Source: Aulostomus chinensis (lineage: Eukaryota; Chordata; Actinopteri; Syngnathiformes; Aulostomidae). From it: a stretch of DNA of 64,000 bases. Positions 12,862-23,475 of the stretch are shown here, in pieces. The notes under the pieces are model-generated. The model saw only the letters and a list, made by a program, of their open reading frames with translations. It was not told the origin of the DNA and did not search any database. The position numbers and the translations under genes are program-made. The DNA is taken from positions 8,784,501 through 8,848,500 of the forward strand of contig JBBMOA010000013.1 in the NCBI GenBank assembly GCA_037954235.1, given 5' to 3'. Position 1 is the first letter of the stretch; every line of letters starts with the position of its first letter.

Positions 12862-13085
12862 GGTGATTGAATCGCTGTAGAAGTGGGAGGGCTACTGGTT
12901 CGATCCCTGGCTCCTCCACCGACCATGTCCATGAGCAAGACACTGAACCACTAATTGGTACTGATGAGCTGGTTTGGCAGCCCTCACTTTCAGTGTTTGT
13001 GTGTGTATGCGCAAGTGTGTGTGTGTGTGTGTGTGAATCCATGAGGCAGGATTGTAAAGTGCTTTGAGAACTGTTAAAAGATTTA
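12862..13085 (+). mobile_element. Degenerate tRNA-derived SINE-like fragment (second family)
   Basis: A perfect B-box (GGTTCGATCCC) lies at 12897-12907. It is followed by GAGCAAGACACTGAACC, a GATGAGCTGGTTTGGCAGCC block, a GT tract and GTAAAGTGCTTTGAGAACTG. That order is the well-known teleost 'ACTGAACC...TAAAGCGCTTTGAG' repeat. The A-box region is degraded. Confidence 0.6.
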
Positions 13086-13181
13086 ATGAGAGACTGTCTC
13101 CAAATCAATAAGTACAGCACAAGACAGCCCGACTGTTGATGAAGATGGGGAAGTGCAGTACAGATGGGGGCAATCCCCCCC

Positions 13182-13214
13182 TCCACACACACACCCATAC
13201 ACACCCACACCCCC

Positions 13215-13247
<33 letters not shown>

Positions 13248-13248
13248 G
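13182..13248 (-). repeat. Interrupted (CA)n tract
   Basis: CA units broken by CCC and AT; the clean array is the last 26 bases or so. Confidence 0.85.
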
Positions 13249-13645
13249 CTGTCAGTAGTTGTTAATTAATTAATTAAAATGACTGAGTCATTATGTAATG
13301 AGAGAACCTAATCTTCGGGTGGCCGGTGTCTCAACCTCTCTCCCCCGAGACAAAGACATTAAGTCCATGACCACTTTCATCTCACATTTGAATATCTTTG
13401 ATTAACAAGCTAACATACCATCTGTACTTACATCCCATACATCTTGGCGAGGTTGCCATGGTGATGTCAACATAGAGATCAATCACTGACAAGCAGGAGT
13501 GTAGCATGACACCAATTAAAAGGTGACGTCGTCTCCAAGTCATCACTCACACTCTTCACTAATGCACTAATTACCGGGGTTGGGACATTAATGGAATAGC
13601 ATGGTTCAGCCTAGGGATTAATCTGCATGGATTCTCACTTGTCTG

Positions 13646-13648
<3 letters not shown>

Positions 13649-13713
<65 letters not shown>
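13649..13713 (+). repeat. (GT)32 microsatellite
   Basis: A pure GT array. In tenm1 transcript direction it is (AC)n, complementary to the UG tract upstream of exon B. Confidence 0.95.
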
Positions 13714-13714
<1 letters not shown>

Positions 13715-15235
13715 TTAATGTGAGCCCTCTTTGCTCTGTAGTGACCTTGAGTGCCACCACAGGAGGGAAATGAATTGGCTATGTAGAAGGAGGGTTGGGA
13801 TATCTGCACTTTGGGGAGCACCAACAAGGACTTGGGGATCTTGTTCCATTCATGATGTTTCCAACTGCAGAATTTCCTTAGAAAGATTGACAAACCTGAG
13901 GTTACAGTCAATATTTCAATAACTGATTTAGTCTGACAGTGAAATAACGTCACAAAATCAAAAAGATAAATAAAGCCGAGTAAAAAAATAAATTAAAAAA
14001 AAGCATGTAATTAAGGCGAGACACAACATCATGTTAAAAATGTGACCAATTTTTCACAGGGGTGGTCAGGGAATCTACAAGGGAAATTCCTGGATATTAA
14101 ATGCACATCGGCACACATTTGACTGTGGTTGGTCCCTGTCATGTTTATGTATTAAGAAAATTATGAATCGCATCCCACATTTGTTATCCCACTTTTTTTA
14201 TTGGCTACCCATAGTAATAGAATACAAACATTATTAATAAAAAAAAAAAATGTCGGCAAAGAATCCTGTAGAGTTTGCTGTAATAGATATTTAAAGATGA
14301 ATCAAGGGAACATTTAGGAGCAATTATATAAAAAAAAACATTATTACTACTCAGTCTAATCAAACATTAATGACTCGAAATGTTCATATTCTATAAACTA
14401 TAGATTGCTTACCATCATTAATGAACCTCAGAAAGAAGACAATTGTTTCTATGCAGTACTTTGAAATCATTACACCGTTGCGTTCACTTTAGCAGTTCCT
14501 CGGCAGGCAGGCAGAAGTCGCAGTAAAACCTAAATAACACCACCAGTTGGCCACACACACCATGTTGTCTGCATCGCTGCCTGACCCTGCTGTGCATCTG
14601 CTGGATATAAGGAGTGTTGCATTGCTGCTGCGCCTTTTACTGCTGTACAACATCTTGTACTGATTCATCTTGAAAGAGCAGTGGCCACTAAGAAATTCCA
14701 ACACTTCATCAGTGCACCAATGGCACAACTTCTTCACGAAGCTTAACAACAACAAACCAGTTACCACTCTAGGCCAGAAACATCATGAACAATAAATATT
14801 TCTGGTTTTGGAATCTTGATACATCCAAAGTTCAGATTTCTGTTATGTACTTGTACATTGCCTCATGTACACTTTAAACATAAAAATTCAGAAAAAGTAT
14901 GATAATAAAACTGGCAACCTCAAGGTAAGCACTCAAAGGGTGATGTCTATCAGTTTAAACTCGTTTTTTTTATTCACCTGCCACCTCACCTTTGAACAAA
15001 CTACAAAACGGATAACAGATAAGGTGAACAATGAGAATAGTATTTTTTTAATTCTCTACTCTTCTTCAAATGTTAGTTACTATAATATCATTTGCTAAAG
15101 CAAGCCTATAATAAAAAATGAAATAGCTTAAAAATGAATAGTATAGTTTAAGTGTGTGAGAGCAAGAAAGTGTGTGTGTGTGTTCAGCATGGAATAATTA
15201 GCAGCCCTGTACTCTTTGGTTCAGGACAACTCATT

Positions 15236-15300
<65 letters not shown>
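15236..15300 (+). repeat. Compound (GT)7(TA)n microsatellite
   Basis: Seven GT units followed by about 25 TA units, 210 nt downstream of exon B in transcript direction. Confidence 0.95.
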
Positions 15301-15303
<3 letters not shown>

Positions 15304-15509
15304 TCTGTGTGTGTTTGTGTGTTAGAATTTGTTTCTGTATTTTTTATTGATTCTTTTTTGAATTAATCAGGCAGTCTCTTGACAATCCTCCCAATTTCCC
15401 AGCGCCTTCTAGCGATCTGTTTTGAAAAAGTTTATTCTTTAGATAAAATATGATCTTCTTGTACTGCTACTTGACAAACTAGTTTGTCTGATGGATGGTT
15501 GCGACTCAC

Positions 15510-15748
15510 CGATGACGTATGTGAGAAGCAGGGCCAGGGTGAGAGTGAGGAGCGACGCAGACAGGGCTGTACACTTCCAGTTGCAGCAACGATGAGGCTT
15601 GTTGAAGGTAAACAGTGGTCTGGTCACACTGCTGCGGGGGAGGGGTCTGGGTGGAGGGGAGTACACTGTCCCAGAGGTCAGGGGGTAACCCTGGCCTGCA
15701 CCTGACAGTAGTGCCGAAGAACCAGAGCCCTGTTTGAAGAGGAAGTGT
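15510..15748 (-). CDS. tenm1: Teneurin-1 exon B: juxtamembrane and transmembrane segment (partial CDS)
   Basis: This minus-strand exon follows exon A. Its acceptor is CTCCGATAG before 15748 and its donor is GTGAGT after 15510. The 239 nt comprise one base completing Arg, 79 codons and a final G (phase 1). The peptide starts [12 protein letters not shown], continues with [18 protein letters not shown], then [19 protein letters not shown] and a hydrophobic stretch ending LALLLTYVI, which is the single transmembrane helix (about exon residues 59-79). [19 protein letters not shown] agrees with teneurin-1; teneurin-2 and -3 have a KYCSWKC form. The final G suits the Ala that follows VI in known teneurins. 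The cysteines beside the membrane are possible palmitoylation sites (inference). Oddly, the acceptor has almost no pyrimidine tract: a 43-bp UG repeat ends 11 nt upstream of the exon. Confidence 0.94.
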
Positions 15749-15757
15749 CTATCGGAG

Positions 15758-15759
<2 letters not shown>

Positions 15760-15802
<43 letters not shown>
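15760..15802 (-). repeat. (CA)21 microsatellite, (UG)n in the transcript, abutting exon B acceptor
   Basis: Twenty-one to 22 uninterrupted CA units on the plus strand. Read in the tenm1 direction it is a UG repeat ending 11 nt before exon B, in the place of the polypyrimidine tract. Confidence 0.95.
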
Positions 15803-15806
<4 letters not shown>

Positions 15807-15917
15807 CAAAGAACATTTGAGTCAACAATTAACCGTTGGCTGAATTTGTCAGTCATTAGTGTAGTTTTCATGACTGCAAGCCAGAAATGTGTCCAAAAAT
15901 GAAGTAATGCTTGACCT

Positions 15918-15953
15918 CACACCTTGACCATCGTGCCAGATGGTCAAGGTGTG
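15918..15953 (-). other. Perfect 15-bp stem-loop upstream of exon B
   Basis: CACACCTTGACCATC (15918-15932) is the exact reverse complement of GATGGTCAAGGTGTG (15939-15953), with a 6-nt loop. It lies in the intron about 170 nt upstream of exon B in transcript direction. Confidence 0.85.
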
Positions 15954-17379
15954 TATTTTCCCATCTAAGGCTCCTTCCTTTTAATAAATTTGTGCAGAAC
16001 TATCTTCATTTGTCCTTATTTTTTTTCAAATTCAGGGACAAATTCAATTGAACCGCATGGATCAATAAGACAAGATAATCATTTAGATGGTGCATGTCAT
16101 GCACGACATTCATCAAATCAAATACAATTCAATGTTTAAGGCTTAAAACAACAACAGTAGTGTTATTTCGATCATAATATTTCAAGTTGCTGACATGTAA
16201 AAGTGATATGCACAGTAGAGCCACACTGATAGTAAATCGTTTAATATTCTAAAAAGCATAGTCATAAAATTTTGTTAGCTTATATCATATAACAATTTTA
16301 TGATTTAAAAACAATAATTCACTAAATCATCTGAGCATTTATATAAAATTAAAAGAGCAGCTTGAAAGGGTAGCTTTGCACAAAACACAGCTTGTAGGTC
16401 CATTTTACTATTATACTTATTTTTTTCAGTGTTTCATCTATTATTTTTACTTTCACTCCTGAAAAGAAGTTTAAAGGGTCTTCCTGTTTCCTCTCTGTGT
16501 CAAAGTAAAACACTTGCTTTAGGTTCTGAACTTGAATACCCAAAACCTTAAATGAAGGTTGCATTCCTGGTGAAGGCACAATTTGCTCCAGGGCTGTTGT
16601 CAGAATGCAGAGGTAGCAGAGGCAAAGAGGAACTAATAACCATGATATTCATTGTTGAAAAACACAAAAGAAGTAGAGGAACAAAATTAACAAACTAAAC
16701 TGAGAAAATAAAGCATGAGGAATATGAGGCAGGCAAACGCAACGGGTGAACACGACAGGAGGGAGAACAAAAGAAGTAGCCAAATGGGCAAGAGGAGCAG
16801 AGCTGAAGCTGAGGACTGATCCACAAAAAAACAACAACAAAAAAAAAATCGGACGTAAAGGAAACAAAGGGATTTTCAAAATAAACAGGAACTGACTAAA
16901 ACAGGGAAACCAAGGAAAACACAACTGCAGTCTACACTGACACATTGATGAGAATTCTCTTTTTTGGTCATCTGACTAATTTGGATCAGGTCAACTCTTC
17001 TGGCTCTTTCACCTCCTAATGTGGTACTTAGTCACTCATCTTTTTTGCGGGTTTTTTTTTTTTTTCCTGCGTTGTTTGCATGTCTTTTCTTTGCTGATCT
17101 GTCATCGGACAATGTATCCACTCATGCTTCAATGTATTAATTTACAAAAGAAAAAAAAATTAAAGAAAGAAAAGAAAATTAATTCTGCTCTCAAACATTA
17201 GCCCCTTCCCATTGTTCAATTAAACCAGCCTACACTGTGAACCAGCTCATTCACTGAAACATCACTGCAAGAGTGCAAAATTAAAAACCAAAAGCCAATA
17301 CATATTCCTGAAAATCAACAGTGATAACAAGAATATGGCAGTGAGCATATACCTGGGTCATTGTGAACTTTTGAACAAG

Positions 17380-17660
17380 CATATATAGCTCTCAGCTAAT
17401 CAGTAGCCGATTACGTTCATGAAATATCTGAGGCGAGAAACAGGCAATGCAGTAACAGAATCTCCCATTACATTTGATCAGCACTGCCAAGTTTTATGGG
17501 CTGATCTGACCACTATCTGATGAACCGGCCGTCCTGCACTGGACAGACCTCATTCTCATAAAGTAGAAGACCAGCCATTATTATGCAGACTCAAATACGT
17601 GCTCCGACAGTTTAATGTGCTGTGTCCACCACGTGCTGCACAGTTTTTAAGAAATGGAAA
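17380..17660. promoter_or_regulatory. Candidate conserved non-coding block in the A-B intron
   Basis: Repeat-free sequence of mixed composition, with CAGCTAATCAGTAGCC and CATTATTATGCAGAC. It has no exon signature. Low-confidence enhancer candidate. Confidence 0.2.
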
Positions 17661-17929
17661 AACATTGCTTCATATCCATGGTTGGATTCTGTATTTACAG
17701 TACTTCAGTGCATGAGCCATGCCTGGTTAATGCTGTTGAACTCTGTTAACTGATTAGATATTAACTAGATGCAGGGTGGGGCATTTCTGTGTTTTTAGGA
17801 TCAAATATTAACTAGCTCAACCATAGAACCATATACAGTAGGGGGAGTAAAGTCCACTAATTGCCATCAAAACTTCCAGACAGGAAGCCAGTCTGTATTG
17901 TGCATCCCATGCTACCTGCCATATCTGTG

Positions 17930-18240
17930 ACCCCTAAATGAGATTATGGTATGAAACTGGAAACAATGGCAGTTACTGTGCAGGCCGATGTAGGACAACA
18001 CTTCAATTCTTCCCTAATTAGCTTAACACGGCACACACATCATCTTCTCTCATGTATCAAGTATCTTATTCTGATTCTATTTATGCAAATCTGCACTCAA
18101 TGGGATTCATTCTGACTCTGAAGTATGCCTGACTGAAGCTAATTTAAAGGACCCCCAAGGTAGGAGATTTAAGAAGAGATCCCCTCTCCTGCCATTTTTA
18201 ATGATACATACAGGCCAGCACTAGATTCAGATATCACATA
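17930..18240. promoter_or_regulatory. Candidate conserved non-coding block with octamer motif
   Basis: It contains a perfect octamer ATGCAAAT (18083-18090) and CTAATTAGC in repeat-free sequence of the A-B intron. Neural POU and homeodomain factors recognise such motifs, but occurrence alone is weak evidence. Confidence 0.28.
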
Positions 18241-19634
18241 TACACGGAACAGACTGTTCTACTTTGCCACTGCCGTAAAACGTACCTACAGTGTCGGTCA
18301 TGTACTGCAGTTACATCCCGCATGTGTGGCTGCATTTTTGTATTTATTTTTTTTTTATGAAAGTGGCCTCTTAAATGAGCATCATCAAAGATTAATTTAG
18401 AAAACAAACATTAAGCAAGAAAAGAGAATCCCAAAGCACCGGGATTCCCCTCTTGCATTTTATATGATACAATAAATTCTTGGAGGTGAGCAATATACTT
18501 GACAAAAAAAAACAAGGACATTAGCGCACCATAACCTGTTTAACAATCAAAAAAAGTCACCCCACAGAACCCTAAAGACACTCAAAGAAAATGAAAGTGA
18601 GCACTCATCCAGTCCACAGTCGTGATCAGAGAGGTCCAAAGTGTCTCTCCAGGGTGACATTATGAGCAGCTACCACAGCCAAGCAGCACTGATATAAGAA
18701 GAATGAAAAGGCCCCAGTAACCCAGGATCAATGGCTTACCTATTCCTTTTTTGACTCAACAAAGAGCCTACTTAAGTTATACGACTATGTTGGTTAAACA
18801 GAGATGAGGTTCATTTTCATTATGAGTCTGTTAGATGGCAGATGATGATAGGAAACTAAGCTGAAGGGCAATTAATCTAGGTAGCATTTCATCTATATTG
18901 TGTTTGGATAATGGAGGGCAAGGATTGGAGGGTGTCAGATGAGGAAGCAGACATACCAGGGGGGTGGGGGATATGAAATTATGCAATTTTGAAAAAGTGG
19001 ATCTGGGCAGGCAATTATGAACAGTTCCTGCAGTGTGTTGTTCTTCTGGCTAGATTGACTTGTGATGAGGGGGAAACAAAGGATGGTTACACCCGCAGAA
19101 AACAGACTTATTGTTTTTGCTTTTCTCTGCATTATATGTGTGTATTTTCCATAACAAAAAAATATTGGTAACCGCAAGGAAGGCCTCAGGCAACAGCTAC
19201 TCTCCGGGGGTTAATACCGGCTGAGAGTGTGATATGTTGGGTCAGAGGTGCAGCTTGCCAGAGTGTTATTCCGTCTGTGTTGCAAAAGGTGTGAGGTCGC
19301 TTGCTGCTGTTAGGGCTGTGGCCTCTGAAGGGCATTAAAGTGGGGCCAGACAGCAGCCTGACTGCACCATCCGTGTAATTCCTCAATTTGCCCACATACA
19401 CGGCAAAAAACAATCCATCTCCACAAGACATCTCACATTCAGCTTTGAATGTGGGAGAACAAGGAAAACATTTTACCAGTGGGGTAAGACTTTCCAAAAT
19501 GTTTTATAAAAGGAGTTTGGCTATGATGAAAGAGGACAGAATAAAAGCGATGCTAGTGTTTGTGTCAAGCAAATTACGAGAAAATTCCTTCTTTAAAAAG
19601 GGGGATTTGCATATGAAAGTGGTAAAATATTCTC

Positions 19635-19710
19635 AAGGCAAGGCAGCTTTATTGCATTTTTTTATAGGATTTCTCAGACACAGAAGTAATTCAAAGTGCT
19701 TTGCAAAAGG
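19635..19710 (+). repeat. Teleost interspersed repeat fragment (AAGGCA...AATTCAAAGTGCTTTGCA)
   Basis: AAGGCAAGGCAGCTTTATTG and GTAATTCAAAGTGCTTTGCA flank a decayed middle. They match a ubiquitous fish repeat whose consensus reads roughly AAGGCAAGTTTATTT, then ATTCAAAGTGCTTTACA. Class unassigned. Confidence 0.55.
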
Positions 19711-20496
19711 CAACAAAAACAAAGTCATATTTAAAAAGATGATTAAATAAAATCAGTTGAATAAAACTAAAAAGTAGACAAAAAACAAGAACAGCTTAGT
19801 ACTGGTAGAGAACAGACCTGAGTTTTTCTTTACATTCTCCTATGTTTTCATCCTGCCAGTCTGTTGTGTGTTTTTGTCACTCTCTGTGGCTTCAACATGG
19901 CCCAAAGTGTGTTTAACATGAGAGACCGATGACACTCATTCCTCACTGTCTGTCTCACTTGCTTACTCCATCCACCCATCCAGCATCAGCTGAAGGCTAT
20001 GAGTCATAGGAGGCTGCGCATGGAGCAACCACACACCTAAAGGTCAATGTTAGTTCAATTCTGAAAGGATATAAACTTGGGACACATGAACACGGACAGA
20101 AATGGCATCGCTCGACAAACACAGCTGGGTATATTTACAGTACTGAAGCTGGTCCAAGCACCACAGTCCTCTCTGATTCTTTTATTGCTCGACTGAAGGT
20201 GGATTAGTGCAAAAACGATACGAATCCAACTGAAAAAAACTGCATTTGTCAAAGCACATGGATCTCTATTCTTCTTATGTGGCGCTTTTAAAAATGTTTC
20301 GCCGCTCTTCCTGGCTCCCTGCCTTTGATCTTCTCAGACAATATCCAGGGGCGACGCCCAAGAAGCTCTGAATTCATATCAGAGGGCAGATTTCCCCAGA
20401 GACAGGAAGAAAATGAGAGTTCCCGCTCTCCAGGAGGTTGGAGTCTACAGCCCAGGGGCTGTCTCTACCTGGATATGGGCGAATGACTGTGTGTAA

Positions 20497-20498
<2 letters not shown>

Positions 20499-20529
<31 letters not shown>

Positions 20530-20568
20530 GGGGGGGGGGGCGTGCGTGTGTGTGCACGTGTGTGTGTG
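20499..20568 (+). repeat. (GT)n with an internal 14-base G run
   Basis: About 14 GT units, a poly-G run near 20527-20540, then a second degenerate GT tract. Confidence 0.9.
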
Positions 20569-21379
20569 AAAGAATATATTCACAGGGTTATAGTACATGC
20601 AGATATACAACATGTACGTGTGTACAGAAGTTTGTGCACAGTGATTCAAATAGTCTGATGAAAGAGCAAAGGCAAGACACCAGTCAATTTATTAAAGCCC
20701 CAACATTTGTTATGCCTCTTAACACACGCAGTGTGAGACCAAGTCAGATATATTGAATATCCATATCTGCATCCGTCCACTTATACAAGCTGCTGTGCCT
20801 CAGCCAGGGAGATCTATGTACACTTCAAACAATCTTAATCTCCGCTGACATATCATCAATACACTTCAATACAGATTCATCAAATATACATCACGGAAAA
20901 AAGGCGTACGTTTGACAACAGCACATGTACATATTTTTGCCATTTTTATTACAGTATCACTTATAATTCCATCGGTAGAAGCTCTCATGCCAAGTTTGTA
21001 AACACTTGATTAATCTTTAATCTCATGCCTAAAATGGAGCTGATAGCAACAACGGGCTATGAGAAAAAAAATCATTAGATAAGTAGAGAGAACGTGAAAG
21101 GAGAGCTCGATGAGGGTGCTTCACTCAAAATACAACTTTTTCTCTCTGCCTCCAAAAGAGAGATAGAATAGAGCCATTAATATCTGAATTATGGTTTGAG
21201 GGGAAACTCTTCTATTGACTATGAATATGATTACATTTTATGGTTCAGAACTAATAGTGCACTATCAAATGAAACTTATTTGACTGTAAAGTCCAAATGC
21301 AAAAATGTTTTACTGCAGAAATGCATGACCCAACATACTGTGGAAATTATCTTCACCTCTTTAGGAGCAAGTTTTTTTT

Positions 21380-21603
21380 ATCCATCCATCCATTTTCTAT
21401 ACCGCTTATTCGTTAAGTGTTGAGGGGGGGGGCTGAAGCCTATCTCAGCTGACATTGGGCGAGAGACGCGGTTCACCCTGGATGGGTGACCAGTCCATAG
21501 CTGAGCCATCAGGAGCAATTAGGGGCTCAGTACCTTGCTCAAAGATACTTGGACATGCTCATTGCTGCTACCTACCTGCTACAACCTCCAAACCATACTG
21601 CCC
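21380..21603 (-). mobile_element. Mosaic of two interspersed repeats
   Basis: The first part (to about 21497) is the tail half of the tRNA-headed SINE-like element: CCATCCATCCATTTTCTATA, CGAGAGACGCGGTTCACCC and GACCAGTCCATAG. It then switches without a gap to a different repeat phrase (GAGCAATTAGGGGCTCAGTA, CTTGCTCAAAGATACTTGG). The junction is near 21498. Confidence 0.65.
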
Positions 21604-21899
21604 CTCAAGTTTTTTTTTGTTTTTTTGTGGTAATGCTTCACAAATATTGTTTTGATTAGAAAATAATATAAAGAAGACATCATAGTGCTGATGTGCACAC
21701 TCTGTGGTGTACCGATGAGTCTGGCTCATATTTCACACCCTTAGTCTCGGGTTCAAGCCCAACTATTCTCTCCCTTTGCACTACACATCGATAACTAATG
21801 TAATTACAATGCACTTCTGACAAGTCTTTTACACTGATGCTCATGTCTGTCCAATGATTAATTTAAATTGTCACTGAATGTAATTTTATTCTTCCTTTC

Positions 21900-22200
21900 C
21901 TTTAAATGAGGTAAGATCTAATTATGGCCTAATGCATAACTTATTAAAACCTCTTCTCCTGGCATGGCGGCCTGCCAATCTCATCTTCTTAATACCAGAA
22001 TTCAGCTGCCACGCTGAGGTCTCATTAATCATGCAAACATATTCTTTTCCACCTTGCTGCTGCTTCTCAAAAGCTGCCTTGCAAACGAGAATCTCCTCAA
22101 TAATTCTCTGATCAATTATTACATATGCAGCAGGAAAATGCTTAATTCTGTTTGATGGGACAGAATTCTGACGTCTCATCTGACAGTATTTGAAGGAATG
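21900..22200. promoter_or_regulatory. Candidate conserved non-coding block near exon A
   Basis: Repeat-free sequence with clustered TCATTAATCATGCAAAC, GATCTAATTATGG and ATCAATTATTACA motifs, 650-950 nt downstream of exon A in transcript direction. An 85-codon minus frame across it matches nothing I know. Confidence 0.3.
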
Positions 22201-22411
22201 TTTTCAGTTACCAGAAGTGGAATCACAATGTATTCCTAAAAAGAGGATTTCTTTCCTGAGTTTGATGTAATTCAGTAAGAATAATCTTGGATCTTGGTCT
22301 CCTGGTAGATTTTTAGCAGGAGGGGGGGATAAGAGAATTAAAAAAAACAAAAAACAAAACAGATTCACAAGGACTTTGATGGTGTGCAAAGTCCTGTAAT
22401 AATACCCAAGA

Positions 22412-22440
22412 GGTGTGTGTGTGTGTGTGTGTGTGTGCGC
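22412..22440 (+). repeat. (GT)13 microsatellite
   Basis: A short clean GT array 414 nt downstream of exon A in transcript direction. Confidence 0.9.
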
Positions 22441-22760
22441 ATTGTTCCACTTTTCTCTCCACGTTCAAAACACGTCCATCCTAACAAATCCCTTAGTTCC
22501 ATATTCGTCCTTAATCATTCAACTCAAAAATTGTGGAAGTTTGCCAATTCCGAATCCTGATGAAAGAATTTTCTCTAATCTAATGAACCTCATTTGTGAG
22601 ATTAAAGAAATGTCTTTAATCAAGAGACATGTTGAAGTAGGGTGGTTTGCCTTGAAGACACGCTTCATTTGAAGACTTTCATTGCAAAATGACATATCCA
22701 CCGTTTCAGACTGAAAGCATTTTGGAATGAAGCCCTCCATTTGTTCCAAATTCTTAAATC
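22440..22760. promoter_or_regulatory. Candidate conserved block immediately downstream of exon A
   Basis: Repeat-free sequence within 100-410 nt of the exon A donor. It contains runs such as CTAATCTAATGAACCTCATT. It could hold splicing enhancers or be ordinary intron. Confidence 0.2.
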
Positions 22761-22853
22761 ATCTTACCTCATTTTGCTCATTTGTTCAAATAAAAGCACA
22801 AGATAAAATACAACTTTAAAGGTTAAAATTTTTAATTGGTGGTGCTTCCTTAC

Positions 22854-23097
22854 CTGGTCTCAAGGGGAATGTTGCTATTGAGCACCCAACTGTTATGTAG
22901 CTGTGCCTGGTCCGTGCTCGAGCCGGTGTCCGCGCCCTGGACGCCCTGGCTGGCCTGGCATCGTGGGGGCATGGTCTTCCTCTGCAGGCTGACTTGAGTG
23001 TAGGGTGCTGGGCGGGCACAGGTGCAGGCGTGGGGTGGTGGGGGAGGTGGGGGCAGGGGGCGAAATGTGAACTGGCCACCTGGACTGCTGGGCAGCT
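22854..23097 (-). CDS. tenm1: Teneurin-1 exon A: proline-rich end of the intracellular domain (partial CDS)
   Basis: Teneurins are type II single-pass membrane proteins that act in trans-synaptic adhesion and neuronal wiring. On the minus strand a pyrimidine-rich acceptor ending CACAG precedes position 23097, and a donor GTAAGG follows position 22854. The 244-nt exon supplies codon bases 2-3, then 80 codons, then two bases of a split codon. The peptide has SSPGGQFTFRPL, seven consecutive prolines, HACTCAR, and ends LHNSWVLNSNIPLET. This order matches the cytoplasmic domain of teneurin-1; as I recall, teneurins 2-4 have LQDSWVL and a different polyproline region. The polyproline run is the type of site reported to bind the SH3 adaptor CAP/ponsin in teneurin-1. 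The split codon AG|A restores Arg when joined to exon B. The exon is far more GC-rich than the flanking intron. Paralogue assignment is from memory, not a search. Confidence 0.93.
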
Positions 23098-23400
23098 CTG
23101 TGTGGAGAGACAGAAATAAAGCAGAGGAGGAAGAAGGGAGACCATTATTAGCTGTGCCCTTCCATAAATTACAAATAAAAGCGACGTGTTAGTTGACAGT
23201 TTATTGTTATTACAACTTTGATTTAGGGCCATAAATCAGCTTGAAAACGTCACCTGCCCGGTGCCTCCCCTTCCTACCTGCTTTGATACACTTCCAGCTC
23301 CCCTTTAAATAGGTTCTTGGCTGCCTGCAACAGTGAGTCTTTAAAGAGTGAACAGCTCCGGCTTAATCTGCAGCCGCCAGCCTAAACTACCCATGTGATG

Positions 23401-23475
23401 TTTATTATGAGATATGTAGCTCAGCGGAATGAGCTAGCCAGCTGTAACTCGCTCATACCGCTAACCTGGGGGTCT
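23401..23475 (+). repeat. tRNA-like fragment (A-box present, B-box degenerate)
   Basis: TAGCTCAGCGG matches the pol III A-box, and CTCA/TGAG can form a D-arm. The T-arm region (GGGGGTCTAGCTGG) is a poor B-box and the cloverleaf does not close. It is probably the head of an old SINE rather than a tRNA gene. Confidence 0.3.

Larger units (their letters stand above)
1..15509 (-). other. tenm1: Downstream tenm1 intron (5' part, open at the window edge)
   Basis: This begins at the donor GTGAGT after exon B. I looked for the next expected exon, which encodes the AVHLFGLTWQLQP-like segment after the membrane helix, and did not recognise it, so the intron probably extends beyond position 1. It contains two SINE-like copies and one partial copy, a Harbinger-like element, hAT-like and other fragments, and several microsatellites. 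Non-repeat stretches (178-1158, 1561-2853, 3614-6124, 6300-8290, 9410-10468, 10546-12124 and 13714-15235) show no exon I can support. Confidence 0.7.
15749..22853 (-). other. tenm1: Complete tenm1 intron between exons A and B
   Basis: The 7,105-bp intron runs from donor GTAAGG at 22853 to acceptor ATAG at 15749, read on the minus strand. It is a phase 2 intron. It contains a GT array at 22412, a mosaic repeat at 21380, a GT/G-rich tract at 20499, a repeat fragment at 19635, a perfect hairpin at 15918 and the CA array abutting exon B. Several non-repetitive AT-rich blocks (17380-18240, 21900-22200 and 22440-22760) are candidate regulatory sequence. Confidence 0.9.

Noticed and set aside
14489..14767. 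92-codon minus-strand frame considered as a transposase fragment
   Set aside because: No catalytic motif or inverted ends could be identified.
22816..23232. 138-codon open frame on the minus strand covering exon A and both intron flanks
   Set aside because: It reads exon A in the wrong frame and ignores its splice sites; the correct frame gives the teneurin peptide.
23401..23475. tRNA-like sequence considered as a functional tRNA gene
   Set aside because: The T-arm and acceptor stem do not pair and the B-box is degenerate.
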